NCBI GenBank assembly: GCA_965249965.1 | Contig: OZ252262.1 | Coordinates: 1,426,001 to 1,490,000 of the forward strand | Source: HXMU1420-13 sp965249965 | Lineage (GTDB): Bacteria > Bacteroidota > Rhodothermia > Balneolales > Balneolaceae | Direction of reading: 5' to 3' | DNA length: 64,000 nt | Shown: positions 41,683 through 51,295 of the stretch, one piece after another | Position numbering within the stretch: the stretch's first letter is position 1 | How the letters are laid out: the number at the start of each line of letters is the position of its first letter | Notes under the pieces: generated by a model | What the model was told of the DNA's origin: nothing | The model's input: the letters and a program-made list of their open reading frames with translations, nothing else | The model's database searches: none | Translations under genes and position numbers: made by a program

Positions 41683-42489
41683 TTGAAAAATAAATCAGCA
41701 CCTATTGGAATTTTTGATTCCGGAATTGGCGGACTTACTGTGGCAAAAGCAGTTATGGAAGCCTTGCCTAACGAAAATATCATTTACTTCGGGGATACAG
41801 CCCGTGTACCCTACGGTATTAAATCGGAAGCAACAGTTCGGAGCTACGCGCTGGAGATAACACGATTCTTACTTGAAAAGGGCGTAAAAATGATATTGAT
41901 TGCCTGCAACACAGTATCTGCATCTGCAAAAAAAGAGATTATAGAATTAGCGAAAGATGTGCCCGTTTTAGATGTAATCACTACGGGTTCAGAGATGGCA
42001 GTTTCTTTTGCAGATCATAAAGAAGTAGCAGTTATTGGAACGCTCGCAACGGTTAATTCCGGGGCTTATAAAAAAGCCATCCATCTACTGGATGAACAAG
42101 TTTCTGTTAGGCAAAAAGCCTGCCCCATGCTCGTGCCACTTGCCGAAGAAGGGTGGACAGAGAATGAAATTGCCCGAAAAACGATAGCTACGTATCTAGC
42201 GGAGTTTGAAAACTCAGGGATCAATTCGTTGATTTTGGGATGTACACATTATCCGTTGTTTAAGCCGGCAATTGAAGCATTTCTGCATGATGAAAACATT
42301 CACATCATAGATTCGGCAGAATCCATCGCGCTATCTGCAAAACAGGACCTTGAATTAAGAAATTTATCGAATACAGCAGGTGGAAATTTTAAATGCTTTG
42401 TATCTGATCAACCTCAGCGCTTTCAGGAATTAGCCGAACGATTTTTAGGAAGAAAATTGGTGAATGTGGAGATTGTAACTCTTAGCTAG
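41683..42489 (+). CDS. murI: Glutamate racemase
   Basis: A 268-residue racemase that makes D-glutamate for peptidoglycan. Catalytic regions are complete: PIGIFDSGIGGLTVAKAV at the N terminus, YFGDTARVPYGIKS, the first catalytic Cys in LIACNTVSASAKKEI and the second in LILGCTHYPLFKPAIEA. Normal length. The start is a TTG (41683); the preceding bases (AATAGTTCTCATAAAAGTA) carry no strong ribosome-binding site, which is the usual pattern in this genome. Confidence 0.95.
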   Translation: MKNKSAPIGIFDSGIGGLTVAKAVMEALPNENIIYFGDTARVPYGIKSEATVRSYALEITRFLLEKGVKMILIACNTVSASAKKEIIELAKDVPVLDVITTGSEMAVSFADHKEVAVIGTLATVNSGAYKKAIHLLDEQVSVRQKACPMLVPLAEEGWTENEIARKTIATYLAEFENSGINSLILGCTHYPLFKPAIEAFLHDENIHIIDSAESIALSAKQDLELRNLSNTAGGNFKCFVSDQPQRFQELAERFLGRKLVNVEIVTLS

Positions 42490-42565
42490 GAATTAAGGCA
42501 CTAGATTAAAAAGCACAATTTGTTGAACAAATTTAAATTCTCGAATAAAATTTAATTCTTTGTCC

Positions 42566-43297
42566 TTACTTCTTAAATCGCTCTACAAAATTTCTCAAAA
42601 TAATCTGTGGATATTTGATGTCTTCATCTTTAACAGATTCAATTAATGCGTCGGCATCCTCAGGTTTAAAGTAGCCGTGATTTCGATATAAATTAATTCG
42701 CAAGGCAATGCCATCGAAATCTAATTCGGGATGAAACTGAGTGGCATAAATGTTCTTTTTGTAACGAATCATATGAAAGGGACAGGTATCTGAAAAAGCC
42801 AAGACCACACACTCATCCGGCAGTTCCACACATGATTCTTTGTGACCAGCCATCGCTCTAAACGTATCAGGAATATTTTCAAGAATGGGATCATTTACGC
42901 CCTCGGTTAAATGAACGGTGACCGCGCCAACAGGTTCGCCATATTTTTCTTTGGATACTTTTCCATCCAAAAACCGCGTAACGGAACCCATTCCATAACA
43001 CATGCCCAGGTATGGGAAGTCGTCCTCAAACACTTGTTGATACAAGGCATGTAATTCCGATTCAAATCGTAGTTGCGAAGGCTTTTTTTGGTCATCGGAA
43101 TCGCTCACATTTGCCGGTCCGCCTCCCAAAATTATTCCACTATAATCCTTCAAATTAATTATACCGATCGGGTCTTTTTCAATGCGAATACGCGTTACCT
43201 GATTTTGGGAAAGTCCGGAATAAGTTAGCACGGCCTCATACTCATTATCTGAGGCTTCATCTAAATATCGATGCTGTAGTAATAGAAATGGTTTCAT
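42566..43297 (-). CDS. Class I glutamine amidotransferase (GMP-synthase-like)
   Basis: A 243-residue stand-alone amidotransferase. The nucleophile elbow YLGMCYGMGSVTRFL (Cys in GMCYGMG) and the His-Glu pair of YATQFHPELDFDGIAL give the triad; GIILGGGPANVSD is the oxyanion-hole region. Its counterpart is the GATase domain of GMP synthase, but the ATP-pyrophosphatase domain is missing, so it may process gamma-glutamyl or another amide substrate. A TTG at 43315 adds six residues; ATG at 43297 gives the better family start MKPFLLLQHR. It is convergent with murI and has its own promoter region. Confidence 0.85.
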   Translation of the reverse strand: MKPFLLLQHRYLDEASDNEYEAVLTYSGLSQNQVTRIRIEKDPIGIINLKDYSGIILGGGPANVSDSDDQKKPSQLRFESELHALYQQVFEDDFPYLGMCYGMGSVTRFLDGKVSKEKYGEPVGAVTVHLTEGVNDPILENIPDTFRAMAGHKESCVELPDECVVLAFSDTCPFHMIRYKKNIYATQFHPELDFDGIALRINLYRNHGYFKPEDADALIESVKDEDIKYPQIILRNFVERFKK

Positions 43298-43340
43298 GCG
43301 GGAAGATAAAAGCAAAACACAGTTTAACGAACAAAATTTC

Positions 43341-43368
43341 TTTGTTGATGCTACGTATTCTATCTTCG
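43341..43368 (+). promoter_or_regulatory. Promoter-like element before the S9 peptidase
   Basis: TTTG at 43341-43344, 16 bases, then TATCTTCG at 43361-43368, 29 bases before the ATG. Same -7 box as before asd. The spacing is shorter than the usual 19. Confidence 0.45.
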
Positions 43369-43397
43369 TGGAGTTTTAAATAAAAATCATCGTAGAA

Positions 43398-45662
43398 ATG
43401 AAAAGAATTACGTACTTGGCGCTATTTATCTTCTTGTTTACAAGTGGAGTTTCGGCACAATTAACTGGAATTGAGTTGTACAACGAAATGAATTCACAGG
43501 GATTTATTTCTTATGATGGCCAATCTGGGCTGCCATGGTTACCTGGTGATATGGGCTATCTGGAGGTTAAAGAGGAAAACGGGGCGATTGAATTTTATAA
43601 GGTACACCCTGAAACCGAGCGCGAAACCCGGTTATTCGATGGGAGAACAAAATTGGCGATGATCGATCAATACAACGAGCTGATGGATGCCGAGCTGTCG
43701 AATTATCCTTTTAATGATTTCGAATTTGTGATGGATGATGAGGCTATCTTTTTTACGGTTGAGGAAACTGATTTCATTTTTGAGTTGAACGAAGCACGAT
43801 TGAGAAAACTCATCAAGCCGGAAGTTGAGCGAGCACAATATACCGATGAACTTATGCGAAATATGGAAGCGTCCCAGCTTTGGAATGGAACCTACTCGCA
43901 CGATTACAGCAAATTTGCTCATGTTAAAGGCTACGATATTTATGTGGTAGACACCGCTACAGGAGAAGAGATCAGACTAACATATGGAAGCGAAGAACAA
44001 ATGAATGGGCGACCAAGTTGGGTATACCCGGAAGAATTTGGAGAGCGTGAAGCCTATTGGTTTTCTCCGGATGATTCTAAAATCGCCTATCTGCAGTACA
44101 ACGAAACCGAAGTTTTTCAATATCCGGTTATTCATGAGTTGGAGTTCGAAACCGGATTGGAATTGATGCGATACCCGAAAGCAGGCGAGGAAAACCCAAC
44201 CCTCAAACTGTTTATTGTAGATATCGAGTCGGGAGAGATTGAGGAAGTTCCAACCAACAGCCATGCTGATAATTACATCGTTCGTCCCATCTGGAAAAAT
44301 GATGGAACAGAACTCACTTTCCGCCGAATGAACCGGCAGCAAAATCACCTGGAGTTTCTATCTTATGATCTGGAAAACCAAACTGTCCGAACCATTTTTG
44401 AAGAGCGAGAAGATGCATATATCAGTTTGCACGACAATTTCATTCAGCTTGAAGATGGAGAAACCTTTATTTGGACTTCAGAGGTAAGTGGGTACAACCA
44501 AATCTACCATTACCACTTCGATGGAACCCGTATCAATCAGTTAACAACCGGCGAAAATCCAGTTGGGGGAATCGTAAATGTGGATGAAGAAAATGAAAAA
44601 GTGTACTACACGGCATACTCAAATATGGGCCTGGAAAGTCATTTCTATGTAGTTGACATGGATGGATCAAACCATAGGCAGCTTACTTCAAGACCGGGAA
44701 GGCATTCAGTAAGTATGAACGAATCTGCAGAATACTACACCAATTTATTTACGGGTTTTGATTTCCCTTATGAGGCGAAATTATACACAGCTAATGGTGC
44801 CGAACTCCGCGAGTTATTAAGCACAAACATAGAAAAAGTTGAAGCGAATAATCTGCAGAAGCCTGAAATCATGATGTTTAGATCAGCCGATGGGGCAGAA
44901 GATTTAGTAGCCACTATTTATAAACCGGTCGATTTCGATCCTACTAAGAGTTACCCGGTTGTTCTGCCTTTATATGGAGGGCCTGAATATCAGGATGTAA
45001 CCAGTACCTACAAAAATGCCGATGGTTACCAACAATTGGCCCAACTTGGGTTCATCGTAGTTCGGGCAAATTATCGTGGATCTGGTAATCGGGGAAAAGA
45101 ATTTGCTACCCTGCATTACAAAAAGCTGGGAACCTACGAAATTGATGATTATGCACAAGTGATCAAAGAAGTAACCAAACGTGATTATGCTGATGGGAAT
45201 AGGGTAGGTGTGTTTGGTCATTCGTATGGTGGGTATGCAACTGCGTTGCTTATGCTTCGCTATCCTGATTTATTTCACGCTGGTGTTTCCGGTGCTCCTG
45301 TCTCCGATTGGAGAAGCTATGATACCATTTACACTGAGCGCTATATGGATACACCTCAGAGAAATAAGTCCGGATATGATGAAGGTTCAGCGATGACTTA
45401 TGCCAACAATTTAAAGGGAAATCTGCTGATCATTCACGGAACCACAGATAATAATGTGCATCCTCAAAACTCTATCATGCTAATTAATTCTCTGATCTTA
45501 GCAGATAAAGATTTTGATGTGATGTTTTATCCCGGCAATCGTCATGGAATTCGTGGAGCTCATGGCCAGCATTATCGAAAATTAAGAACGCGCTATTTGG
45601 TGGAACACCTTCAACCGGAACAAGCAGATGATTACTTAGAGCAATACGCCTTTTCGAATTAA
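43398..45662 (+). CDS. S9-family (DPP IV-like) prolyl peptidase
   Basis: A 754-residue exported serine peptidase. Signal MKRITYLALFIFLFTSGVSAQ. The N-terminal half is a WD/beta-propeller (SPDDSKIAYLQYNETEV, FIWTSEVSGYNQIYHYHFDG). The C-terminal alpha/beta hydrolase domain has the oxyanion block PLYGGPEYQDV, RANYRGSGNRG, the nucleophile elbow VGVFGHSYGGYATALLML, GNLLIIHGTTDNNVHPQNS (Asp) and FYPGNRHGIRG (His). It cleaves dipeptides with penultimate proline or alanine from secreted or periplasmic peptides. Followed by a perfect palindromic terminator. Confidence 0.93.
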   Translation: MKRITYLALFIFLFTSGVSAQLTGIELYNEMNSQGFISYDGQSGLPWLPGDMGYLEVKEENGAIEFYKVHPETERETRLFDGRTKLAMIDQYNELMDAELSNYPFNDFEFVMDDEAIFFTVEETDFIFELNEARLRKLIKPEVERAQYTDELMRNMEASQLWNGTYSHDYSKFAHVKGYDIYVVDTATGEEIRLTYGSEEQMNGRPSWVYPEEFGEREAYWFSPDDSKIAYLQYNETEVFQYPVIHELEFETGLELMRYPKAGEENPTLKLFIVDIESGEIEEVPTNSHADNYIVRPIWKNDGTELTFRRMNRQQNHLEFLSYDLENQTVRTIFEEREDAYISLHDNFIQLEDGETFIWTSEVSGYNQIYHYHFDGTRINQLTTGENPVGGIVNVDEENEKVYYTAYSNMGLESHFYVVDMDGSNHRQLTSRPGRHSVSMNESAEYYTNLFTGFDFPYEAKLYTANGAELRELLSTNIEKVEANNLQKPEIMMFRSADGAEDLVATIYKPVDFDPTKSYPVVLPLYGGPEYQDVTSTYKNADGYQQLAQLGFIVVRANYRGSGNRGKEFATLHYKKLGTYEIDDYAQVIKEVTKRDYADGNRVGVFGHSYGGYATALLMLRYPDLFHAGVSGAPVSDWRSYDTIYTERYMDTPQRNKSGYDEGSAMTYANNLKGNLLIIHGTTDNNVHPQNSIMLINSLILADKDFDVMFYPGNRHGIRGAHGQHYRKLRTRYLVEHLQPEQADDYLEQYAFSN

Positions 45663-45672
45663 AAAGTCTAAT

Positions 45673-45698
45673 AAAAAAGCTCCAATTGGAGCTTTTTT
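45673..45698. terminator. Perfect palindromic terminator
   Basis: AAAAAAGCTCCAATTGGAGCTTTTTT, a 26-base perfect palindrome with an A tract on one side and a T tract on the other, so it can end transcripts in both directions. It lies ten bases after the S9 peptidase stop. Confidence 0.88.
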
Positions 45699-45762
45699 AT
45701 TAATCCCATCTTTATTTACCGGGAGATAACTTTTTCACTGTTTCTGAGTACTAGTTCATCAA

Positions 45763-46491
45763 ATGGCATCAAAAAAACACAAGATATTTCGGAGAATTTG
45801 GCTGGCTGTTGTACTCATTTTCATGACTTGGCAATGGCAAAGTTATCAGGCAAAAAGCCTCCCAAATAACGTCTTTGAAACTACATTAGAGATTTTCGTT
45901 AGTGAGGACTCAGACAAGATTTCATTCATACATAGAAAAGATTCGTCTGACACAGAAATCATTTTCTTTCAAGGTGGATTGGTTGACCCTAATGCTTACA
46001 GACCATTATGTCTGGGACTTGCAGAAAATGGATTCTCCTGTCACATTGTTAAATTGAGTTGGCGAATGCCTTTATGGGGATATGAAAGCATTAATCAACT
46101 TTTTGATCTGGGATCTGGAAACTATGTACTTGCCGGGCATTCACAGGGAGGTAAAATGGCGGCGCAATTCATTCATGAAAATCCCGGCCAAATGAAAGGA
46201 TTAATCTTATTAGGAACTTCCCATCCCAGAGATTTTGACCTGAGTTATTCTACTATCCCTACACTCAAATTATATGCTGAATTTGATGGATTAGCCAGTG
46301 TTGATGAAGTACTAGAAAATCAACAAAAACTACCTGTGAATGCTCAAATTATTTTAATTGAAGGAGGAAATCACTCGCAATTCGGTTATATGGGGAAATT
46401 GTTGATGGATAGCTCTCCCACAATAAACTGCGAACAGCAGAAAATGAGGGTGCAAGAACATATGATTGACTTCTTACACGCACTCGATTAA
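45763..46491 (+). CDS. Membrane-anchored alpha/beta hydrolase
   Basis: A 242-residue hydrolase with an N-terminal helix (IWLAVVLIFMTWQWQSYQA) and the hydrolase core of the alpha/beta_hydrolase_5 type: IIFFQGGLVDPNAYRP (oxyanion loop), nucleophile LAGHSQGGKMAAQFI, and catalytic His in LIEGGNHSQFGYMGKL. The helix probably holds it in the cytoplasmic membrane. Substrate unknown. It ends four bases before the convergent phoH stop. Confidence 0.82.
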   Translation: MASKKHKIFRRIWLAVVLIFMTWQWQSYQAKSLPNNVFETTLEIFVSEDSDKISFIHRKDSSDTEIIFFQGGLVDPNAYRPLCLGLAENGFSCHIVKLSWRMPLWGYESINQLFDLGSGNYVLAGHSQGGKMAAQFIHENPGQMKGLILLGTSHPRDFDLSYSTIPTLKLYAEFDGLASVDEVLENQQKLPVNAQIILIEGGNHSQFGYMGKLLMDSSPTINCEQQKMRVQEHMIDFLHALD

Positions 46492-46495
46492 AGCC

Positions 46496-47827
46496 CTACA
46501 GAAGCTTACTTGCTATGTTTGCCAACTCAGAGCGTTCCCCTTTTTCCAGATTTACATGCGCATAAATGGGATTGTCGTGTAATCGATCTACCAAATAGGA
46601 TAGCCCATTACTTTCGGCATCTAAATACGGGGTATCGATTTGGAAGATATCCCCTGTAAAGATGATTTTCGTGTTTTCACCGGCGCGTGTGATAATGGTT
46701 TTAATCTCATGCGGAGTTAGGTTTTGGGCTTCATCCACAATAAAAATCACATTCGATAAACTACGTCCGCGGATATAAGCAAGTGGAACAATCCGAAGTT
46801 TCTCGGTTTGCACCATCTCATCAATTTTCTTGTGCTGCTTGCTAGTTTCCTTAAACTGATTTTTGATAAAACTCAGATTATCCCACAAAGGCTGCATGTA
46901 GGGATCTATCTTTTGATTAGCATCACCCGGTAAATATCCAATATCCCGATTACTAAGCGGTACAATAGGGCGAGCCAGATAGATTTGTTTGTAATCACTG
47001 CGTTGCTCTAATGCACTGGCTAATGCAAGCAATGTTTTACCCGTACCCGCTGCTCCGGTTACGGTGCATAGTTTTATATCGGGATTCATCAATGCGTGCA
47101 AAGCAAAATTTTGCTCAGCATTTCGGGGTACAATTCCGTAGGCATTCAGCGATTCAATGCCCTCGATATATTTCGTTTTAGCGTTGTAGGTACCTAAAGC
47201 CGATGCCCCGTGGCTTTTTATCAGGTAATAGTGATTACATGGAGGGGTATCCTCCATTAAATCTTTTGGGCGAATTCGATTCTTTTCATAGAACTTACTT
47301 ACAATAGAAGGATCCTCAAGATTGAGTACTGTTTTCCCTTTGTACAGTTTTTCGATGTCTTTAACGCGAACGGTTTCATAATCCTCGGCTTCAATATTAA
47401 GCGCGCGGGCTTTGAGACGAAGATTTATGTCTTTCGAAACAAGGATTACCCGTTCATTTGGATGCTCATTTTTTAGTTGAAGTGCGGAGTTTAATATTTC
47501 ATGATCATTTTTCTTTGATCCAAACACTTTATTGGCATCTACATGGTCGCCCCCATTATTGATCACTTTCAGCTTGCCATGGCTGCGCCCGTTTAAAGGA
47601 ATCCAATCCTGCAATAAATTGGCATCAGAGATTCCATCCAGATATCGGATAAATTCGCGTGCATGAAGATTGGTAACAGTATTCCCTTTTTTAAAGGTAT
47701 CGATCTCTTCTAAGACCGTGATAGGTATTGCAACGTCGTTTTTTTCAAAATTTCTTACTGCTTCATAATCATATAAAAGAACTGAGGTGTCGAGTACAAA
47801 GATTTTCTTCGATTTCTTTCTCGGCAT
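46496..47827 (-). CDS. PhoH-family ATPase with N-terminal PIN domain (PhoH2)
   Basis: A 443-residue protein. N-terminal PIN ribonuclease domain: KIFVLDTSVLLYDYEAV (first Asp) and RVILVSKDINLRLKARAL (later Asp). C-terminal PhoH ATPase domain: Walker A TGAAGTGKTLLALASAL at about 260-276 and Walker B VIFIVDEAQNLTPHE, with GDIFQID. The PIN-PhoH fusion is reported as an RNA helicase/RNase. The start ATG at 47827 follows a TTG two codons earlier that is not favoured. The length agrees with the family. It is convergent with the hydrolase gene. Confidence 0.92.
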   Translation of the reverse strand: MPRKKSKKIFVLDTSVLLYDYEAVRNFEKNDVAIPITVLEEIDTFKKGNTVTNLHAREFIRYLDGISDANLLQDWIPLNGRSHGKLKVINNGGDHVDANKVFGSKKNDHEILNSALQLKNEHPNERVILVSKDINLRLKARALNIEAEDYETVRVKDIEKLYKGKTVLNLEDPSIVSKFYEKNRIRPKDLMEDTPPCNHYYLIKSHGASALGTYNAKTKYIEGIESLNAYGIVPRNAEQNFALHALMNPDIKLCTVTGAAGTGKTLLALASALEQRSDYKQIYLARPIVPLSNRDIGYLPGDANQKIDPYMQPLWDNLSFIKNQFKETSKQHKKIDEMVQTEKLRIVPLAYIRGRSLSNVIFIVDEAQNLTPHEIKTIITRAGENTKIIFTGDIFQIDTPYLDAESNGLSYLVDRLHDNPIYAHVNLEKGERSELANIASKLL

Positions 47828-47993
47828 GGGCAAATGGGTTTTGTAAAGCGTAACCGCCGGGTTTAGTGTAGATGATGTAAAAGAACGTACCTTGAATTAA
47901 ATTAAAGCCTCACCCAGATGCAACGATTGTGGAAAACTATTCCCAGAATTTATATACCCTTAATCTTCTTGCAATAAATGGGTAGTTGTCCAC

Positions 47994-48758
47994 TTAATTA
48001 TTCACAATAGCCATTGCAATGCTTGCAGCCACACCTGCATTTAAGCTTTCCACGTACATTTGTGGCGAATGTGAAGGCAATAACACACGAGTATATTTCT
48101 GTGAGGTTAACTCTTCTGATAATCCATTGCCTTCATTTCCGATAACTAGCACTGTTTTGCTGGAAACTTTTTTCTTGTTGATGGGGATGGAGCCGGTATT
48201 TCCATCTAGTAACAAAATTTCCCAGCCCTTTAAAGAAAGTTCTTTTAGCAGTTCCGATAATTCGCCAGAAGAATAACTTAAAACACCGGTTGCACCTGCC
48301 GTACTACGTACAACTTTTTGATTGAAAATATCAACCGACCCTGTTCCCAGTAATAATGCCGAGCACCCATACCATACTGCCGATCGGATGATGGTACCCA
48401 TGTTCCCGGGATCCTGAATAGAATCTGTGGCTACGATCATTCCGCTTCCGGCCGCAATATCATCCATCGATTTTGATTCTGGTATAGCACATAAAGCCAG
48501 GATTCCCTGGGGAGTTTCGGTATCAGAAAATTCCTTGATATGAGTGTGATCCATAAGGTGTAATTTCTCGTTATACCCTTTGTAATGGTCAAGTTGACTT
48601 GCGTTAATAAAGATCGCTTCAATATCCAAAATGCCATTTTTTAGTGCCTGATCAATAGCTCTTTGACCTTCCATGATGAACTTACCTTCCAGCATACGGT
48701 ATTTTCGTTGCTTCAATTTTCTAAGAAGTGTGATTTGAGCCTGAGAGGTGTTTTTCAT
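47994..48758 (-). CDS. SPOUT-family RNA 2'-O-ribose methyltransferase (TrmH/RlmB-like)
   Basis: A 254-residue methyltransferase. N-terminal substrate-binding region KLKQRKYRMLEGKFIMEGQRAID; the SPOUT knot is shown by IVATDSIQDPGNMGTIIRSAVWYG, VLVIGNEGNGLSEEL (SAM-binding) and VLLPSHSPQMYVESLNAGVAASIAMAI (the last knot motif). It modifies a 2'-O ribose in 23S rRNA or a tRNA; the exact target cannot be assigned. It stands alone on the minus strand. Confidence 0.9.
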   Translation of the reverse strand: MKNTSQAQITLLRKLKQRKYRMLEGKFIMEGQRAIDQALKNGILDIEAIFINASQLDHYKGYNEKLHLMDHTHIKEFSDTETPQGILALCAIPESKSMDDIAAGSGMIVATDSIQDPGNMGTIIRSAVWYGCSALLLGTGSVDIFNQKVVRSTAGATGVLSYSSGELSELLKELSLKGWEILLLDGNTGSIPINKKKVSSKTVLVIGNEGNGLSEELTSQKYTRVLLPSHSPQMYVESLNAGVAASIAMAIVNN

Positions 48759-48855
48759 TCTACTTTGAATATTTCTTTGATATAAAAATGAACAAAACTA
48801 TTACTGAAATAGCTATCTTCTTGCCGCAAAAGTACCAATCAATAAAAGAAACTGA

Positions 48856-50364
48856 ATGGATTTTTTAAAGAAGCTTGGCATTGAAGGAGTAAATGCCGGC
48901 ACAAGTACAGGGTTACAGAATTTTGAGAGCAAGGAAGTTATTCCGAGTTTTACTCCGGTTGATGGCAAAAAAATTGCGAATGTAAGCATCACCACCAAAG
49001 AACAATACGAGCAGGTTGTAGAAAAAGCTCAAGAAGCGTATCTGATCTGGAGAGCTATGCCGGCCCCACAACGTGGCGAAATTGTACGCCAGATTGGCCA
49101 GAAATTACGGGAATTTAAAGAGCCTCTTGGCAAATTGGTGACCTACGAGATGGGGAAAATCAATCAGGAAGGATTGGGTGAAGTTCAGGAAATGATTGAT
49201 ATCTGTGATTTCGCAGTTGGTTTAAGTCGACAATTGTACGGATTAACTATGCACAGCGAGCGTCCTGAGCACAGAATGTACGAGCAATGGCATCCGTTGG
49301 GAATAGTTGGCATTATTTCGGCCTTTAACTTTCCGGTTGCGGTATGGAGCTGGAACGCAATGATTGCCGCAGTATGTGGGGATGTGATGATCTGGAAAGG
49401 ATCAGAAAAAACACCGCTATGTGGAGTGGCTATTCAAAAAATTGTAGCAAAAGTACTAAAAGAGAACAATCTCCCTGAAGGAATTTTTAATCTAGTTACC
49501 GGCAATCGTGAGTTGGGTGAATGGATGACTAATGATGAGCGGATTCCTTTAATTTCAGCTACCGGTTCCATTCGTATGGGTAAAGAAGTTGCCAAGACCG
49601 TTGGTTCCAGACTTGGAAAAACCATACTCGAGTTAGGCGGGAATAATGCCATCATTATTAGTGAACACGCTGATATCGAAATGAGTATTAGAGCCACCGT
49701 ATTTGGTGCGGTTGGTACCTGTGGCCAGCGTTGCACATCTACAAGAAGGTTGATTATTCACGAATCAGTGTACGATCAGGTAAAAGATCGATTGATGAAT
49801 ATTTATGAGAAAATTACAATCGGTGATCCACTAAATCCAGATACACTTGTAGGTCCACTTATTGATGAATTAGCCGTAGATGCTATGCAAAAGGCACTCA
49901 AACAAATCGAAAAGGAAGGTGGTAAAGTTATTTTCGGTGGCGAAGTACTTGATCAGGATGGAAATTATGTTCGTCCAGCTCTCGCAGAAGTTGAAAACCA
50001 CTATAATATTGTTCAGGAAGAAACTTTTGCTCCCATTCTTTATTTGATGAAATATTCTACCACCGAAGAAGCCATTGCTATGCAGAATGGAGTTAAGCAA
50101 GGATTGAGTTCTTCTATGTTTACCCTCAATATGAGAGAGGCGGAGAATTTCTTAAGTGCTCACGGCTCAGATTGTGGAATTGCAAACATTAATATTGGTA
50201 CGAGTGGTGCTGAAATTGGTGGTGCTTTTGGTGGTGAAAAAGAAACAGGTGGTGGACGAGAATCCGGTTCTGATGCCTGGAAAGCATATATGCGTCGCCA
50301 GACAAATACCATCAACTGGGGGGCGGAATTACCGCTAGCTCAGGGTATCTCGTTTGATGTTTGA
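48856..50364 (+). CDS. ALDH7-type aldehyde dehydrogenase
   Basis: A 502-residue NAD-dependent dehydrogenase of the antiquitin (ALDH7) group, often L-piperidine-6-carboxylate (alpha-aminoadipate semialdehyde) dehydrogenase in lysine catabolism. Substrate-binding and catalytic motifs: IISAFNFPVAVWSWNAMIA, ILELGGNNAIIISEHADIE (general base Glu), and the catalytic Cys in VGTCGQRCTSTRRLI; GAFGGEKETGGGRESGSDAWK near the C terminus is typical. The lysine role is inferred from the subfamily. A -7-like TATCTTCT at 48814 lies upstream. Confidence 0.88.
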   Translation: MDFLKKLGIEGVNAGTSTGLQNFESKEVIPSFTPVDGKKIANVSITTKEQYEQVVEKAQEAYLIWRAMPAPQRGEIVRQIGQKLREFKEPLGKLVTYEMGKINQEGLGEVQEMIDICDFAVGLSRQLYGLTMHSERPEHRMYEQWHPLGIVGIISAFNFPVAVWSWNAMIAAVCGDVMIWKGSEKTPLCGVAIQKIVAKVLKENNLPEGIFNLVTGNRELGEWMTNDERIPLISATGSIRMGKEVAKTVGSRLGKTILELGGNNAIIISEHADIEMSIRATVFGAVGTCGQRCTSTRRLIIHESVYDQVKDRLMNIYEKITIGDPLNPDTLVGPLIDELAVDAMQKALKQIEKEGGKVIFGGEVLDQDGNYVRPALAEVENHYNIVQEETFAPILYLMKYSTTEEAIAMQNGVKQGLSSSMFTLNMREAENFLSAHGSDCGIANINIGTSGAEIGGAFGGEKETGGGRESGSDAWKAYMRRQTNTINWGAELPLAQGISFDV

Positions 50365-50375
50365 TGTTTAAAATT

Positions 50376-50411
50376 TATGGTAGGGTCAATTCATGAATGG
50401 ACCCTACCATA
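50376..50411. terminator. Perfect 12-base hairpin between convergent genes
   Basis: TATGGTAGGGTC (50376-50387), a 12-base spacer, and GACCCTACCATA (50400-50411). It sits between the ALDH stop and the DUF3667 stop. A T tract is missing, so it may be a two-way terminator, or a barrier that stabilises mRNA ends. Confidence 0.6.
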
Positions 50412-50417
50412 ATGCAT

Positions 50418-51290
50418 TCATCCAGTCACCAAAATCCAGCTGAGGGTAATCCAAAGCAGGAGGAATCTGTAAATCTGTAATATCGGTACAAACAATAGAT
50501 TTAGCACCAGTACTTTCCATAGAACTGAAAACCATTTCTCTGCAAAAAATTTCTTGTACAAGAAGTAGCCATAAACGTTCAATATCGTAAAAATGAATAT
50601 GGTAACATTCAGCTCTGTTCGAAAATCTTGCATGGAATCCGACTCAAGTAAAATTGCTATCAAATTATAAATAGCAGGAGCAATGCTAACACCTAATAGC
50701 AATAGAAATGAGTAAAACACTAAACTGTGATTCAAGTGATGTAATATCGGTTTTGATGCATTCTTTTTGCGATACAATAAAAAAGTAATCGTACCGAATA
50801 TTAGTGGTTGAATAATCAAAAATAGTTTAGAAATTACCGCTGTTGAATCGTTATATAGCAATGCAAACTGTTGGGGAGTAAACCCAGAAAGTTGCTGGAA
50901 TCGCAACAGAAACTCTTGTGTTAAGGAGCTGTAGGGAAGACCACCTAATTGAGTAGACCATGTAGTCTTAAAAGTATTGATAGCAGGAAAAAGGAAATAC
51001 CAGGCGTTCGCAATCAGGAATAGTTTGATAGGAGAGATGTATTTTTTTCGGGCTCCATTGATGTACTCAGCAACATATTTTGCTGGTCGAATGAGAAAAG
51101 TTCGAAGGGTTCGCCAGAATTTATTTTCAATATTGAATACATCCACCACAAAATCATTTACCAAAGAAAAAGCTGAATAATCTTTATCAGTTAACCTACG
51201 CTCGCCACAATTAGGGCAAAATGAAGTTTCGAACTCGGTTGCACAAGTTGGGCAGTTAATACGTTCTATTTTCTGAAGCTCATCCGACAT
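50418..51290 (-). CDS. DUF3667-family zinc-ribbon membrane protein
   Basis: A 290-residue protein. The N terminus is a zinc ribbon (INCPTCATEFETSFCPNCGERR, two CxxC pairs), followed by LTDKDYSAFSLVNDF and a C-terminal half with four or five hydrophobic helices, the DUF3667 pattern seen widely in Bacteroidota with no assigned function. Last gene of a minus-strand run (PyrR-like, DUF3078, PLP decarboxylase, this); the gap to the decarboxylase is five bases. It may sense or regulate an envelope process. Confidence 0.85.
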   Translation of the reverse strand: MSDELQKIERINCPTCATEFETSFCPNCGERRLTDKDYSAFSLVNDFVVDVFNIENKFWRTLRTFLIRPAKYVAEYINGARKKYISPIKLFLIANAWYFLFPAINTFKTTWSTQLGGLPYSSLTQEFLLRFQQLSGFTPQQFALLYNDSTAVISKLFLIIQPLIFGTITFLLYRKKNASKPILHHLNHSLVFYSFLLLLGVSIAPAIYNLIAILLESDSMQDFRTELNVTIFIFTILNVYGYFLYKKFFAEKWFSVLWKVLVLNLLFVPILQIYRFLLLWITLSWILVTG

Positions 51291-51295
51291 GCGGA

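Noticed and set aside
47880..47993. Possible hairpin between the phoH and methyltransferase genes
   Set aside because: Only a four-base ACCC/GGGT match; no clear stem or T run.
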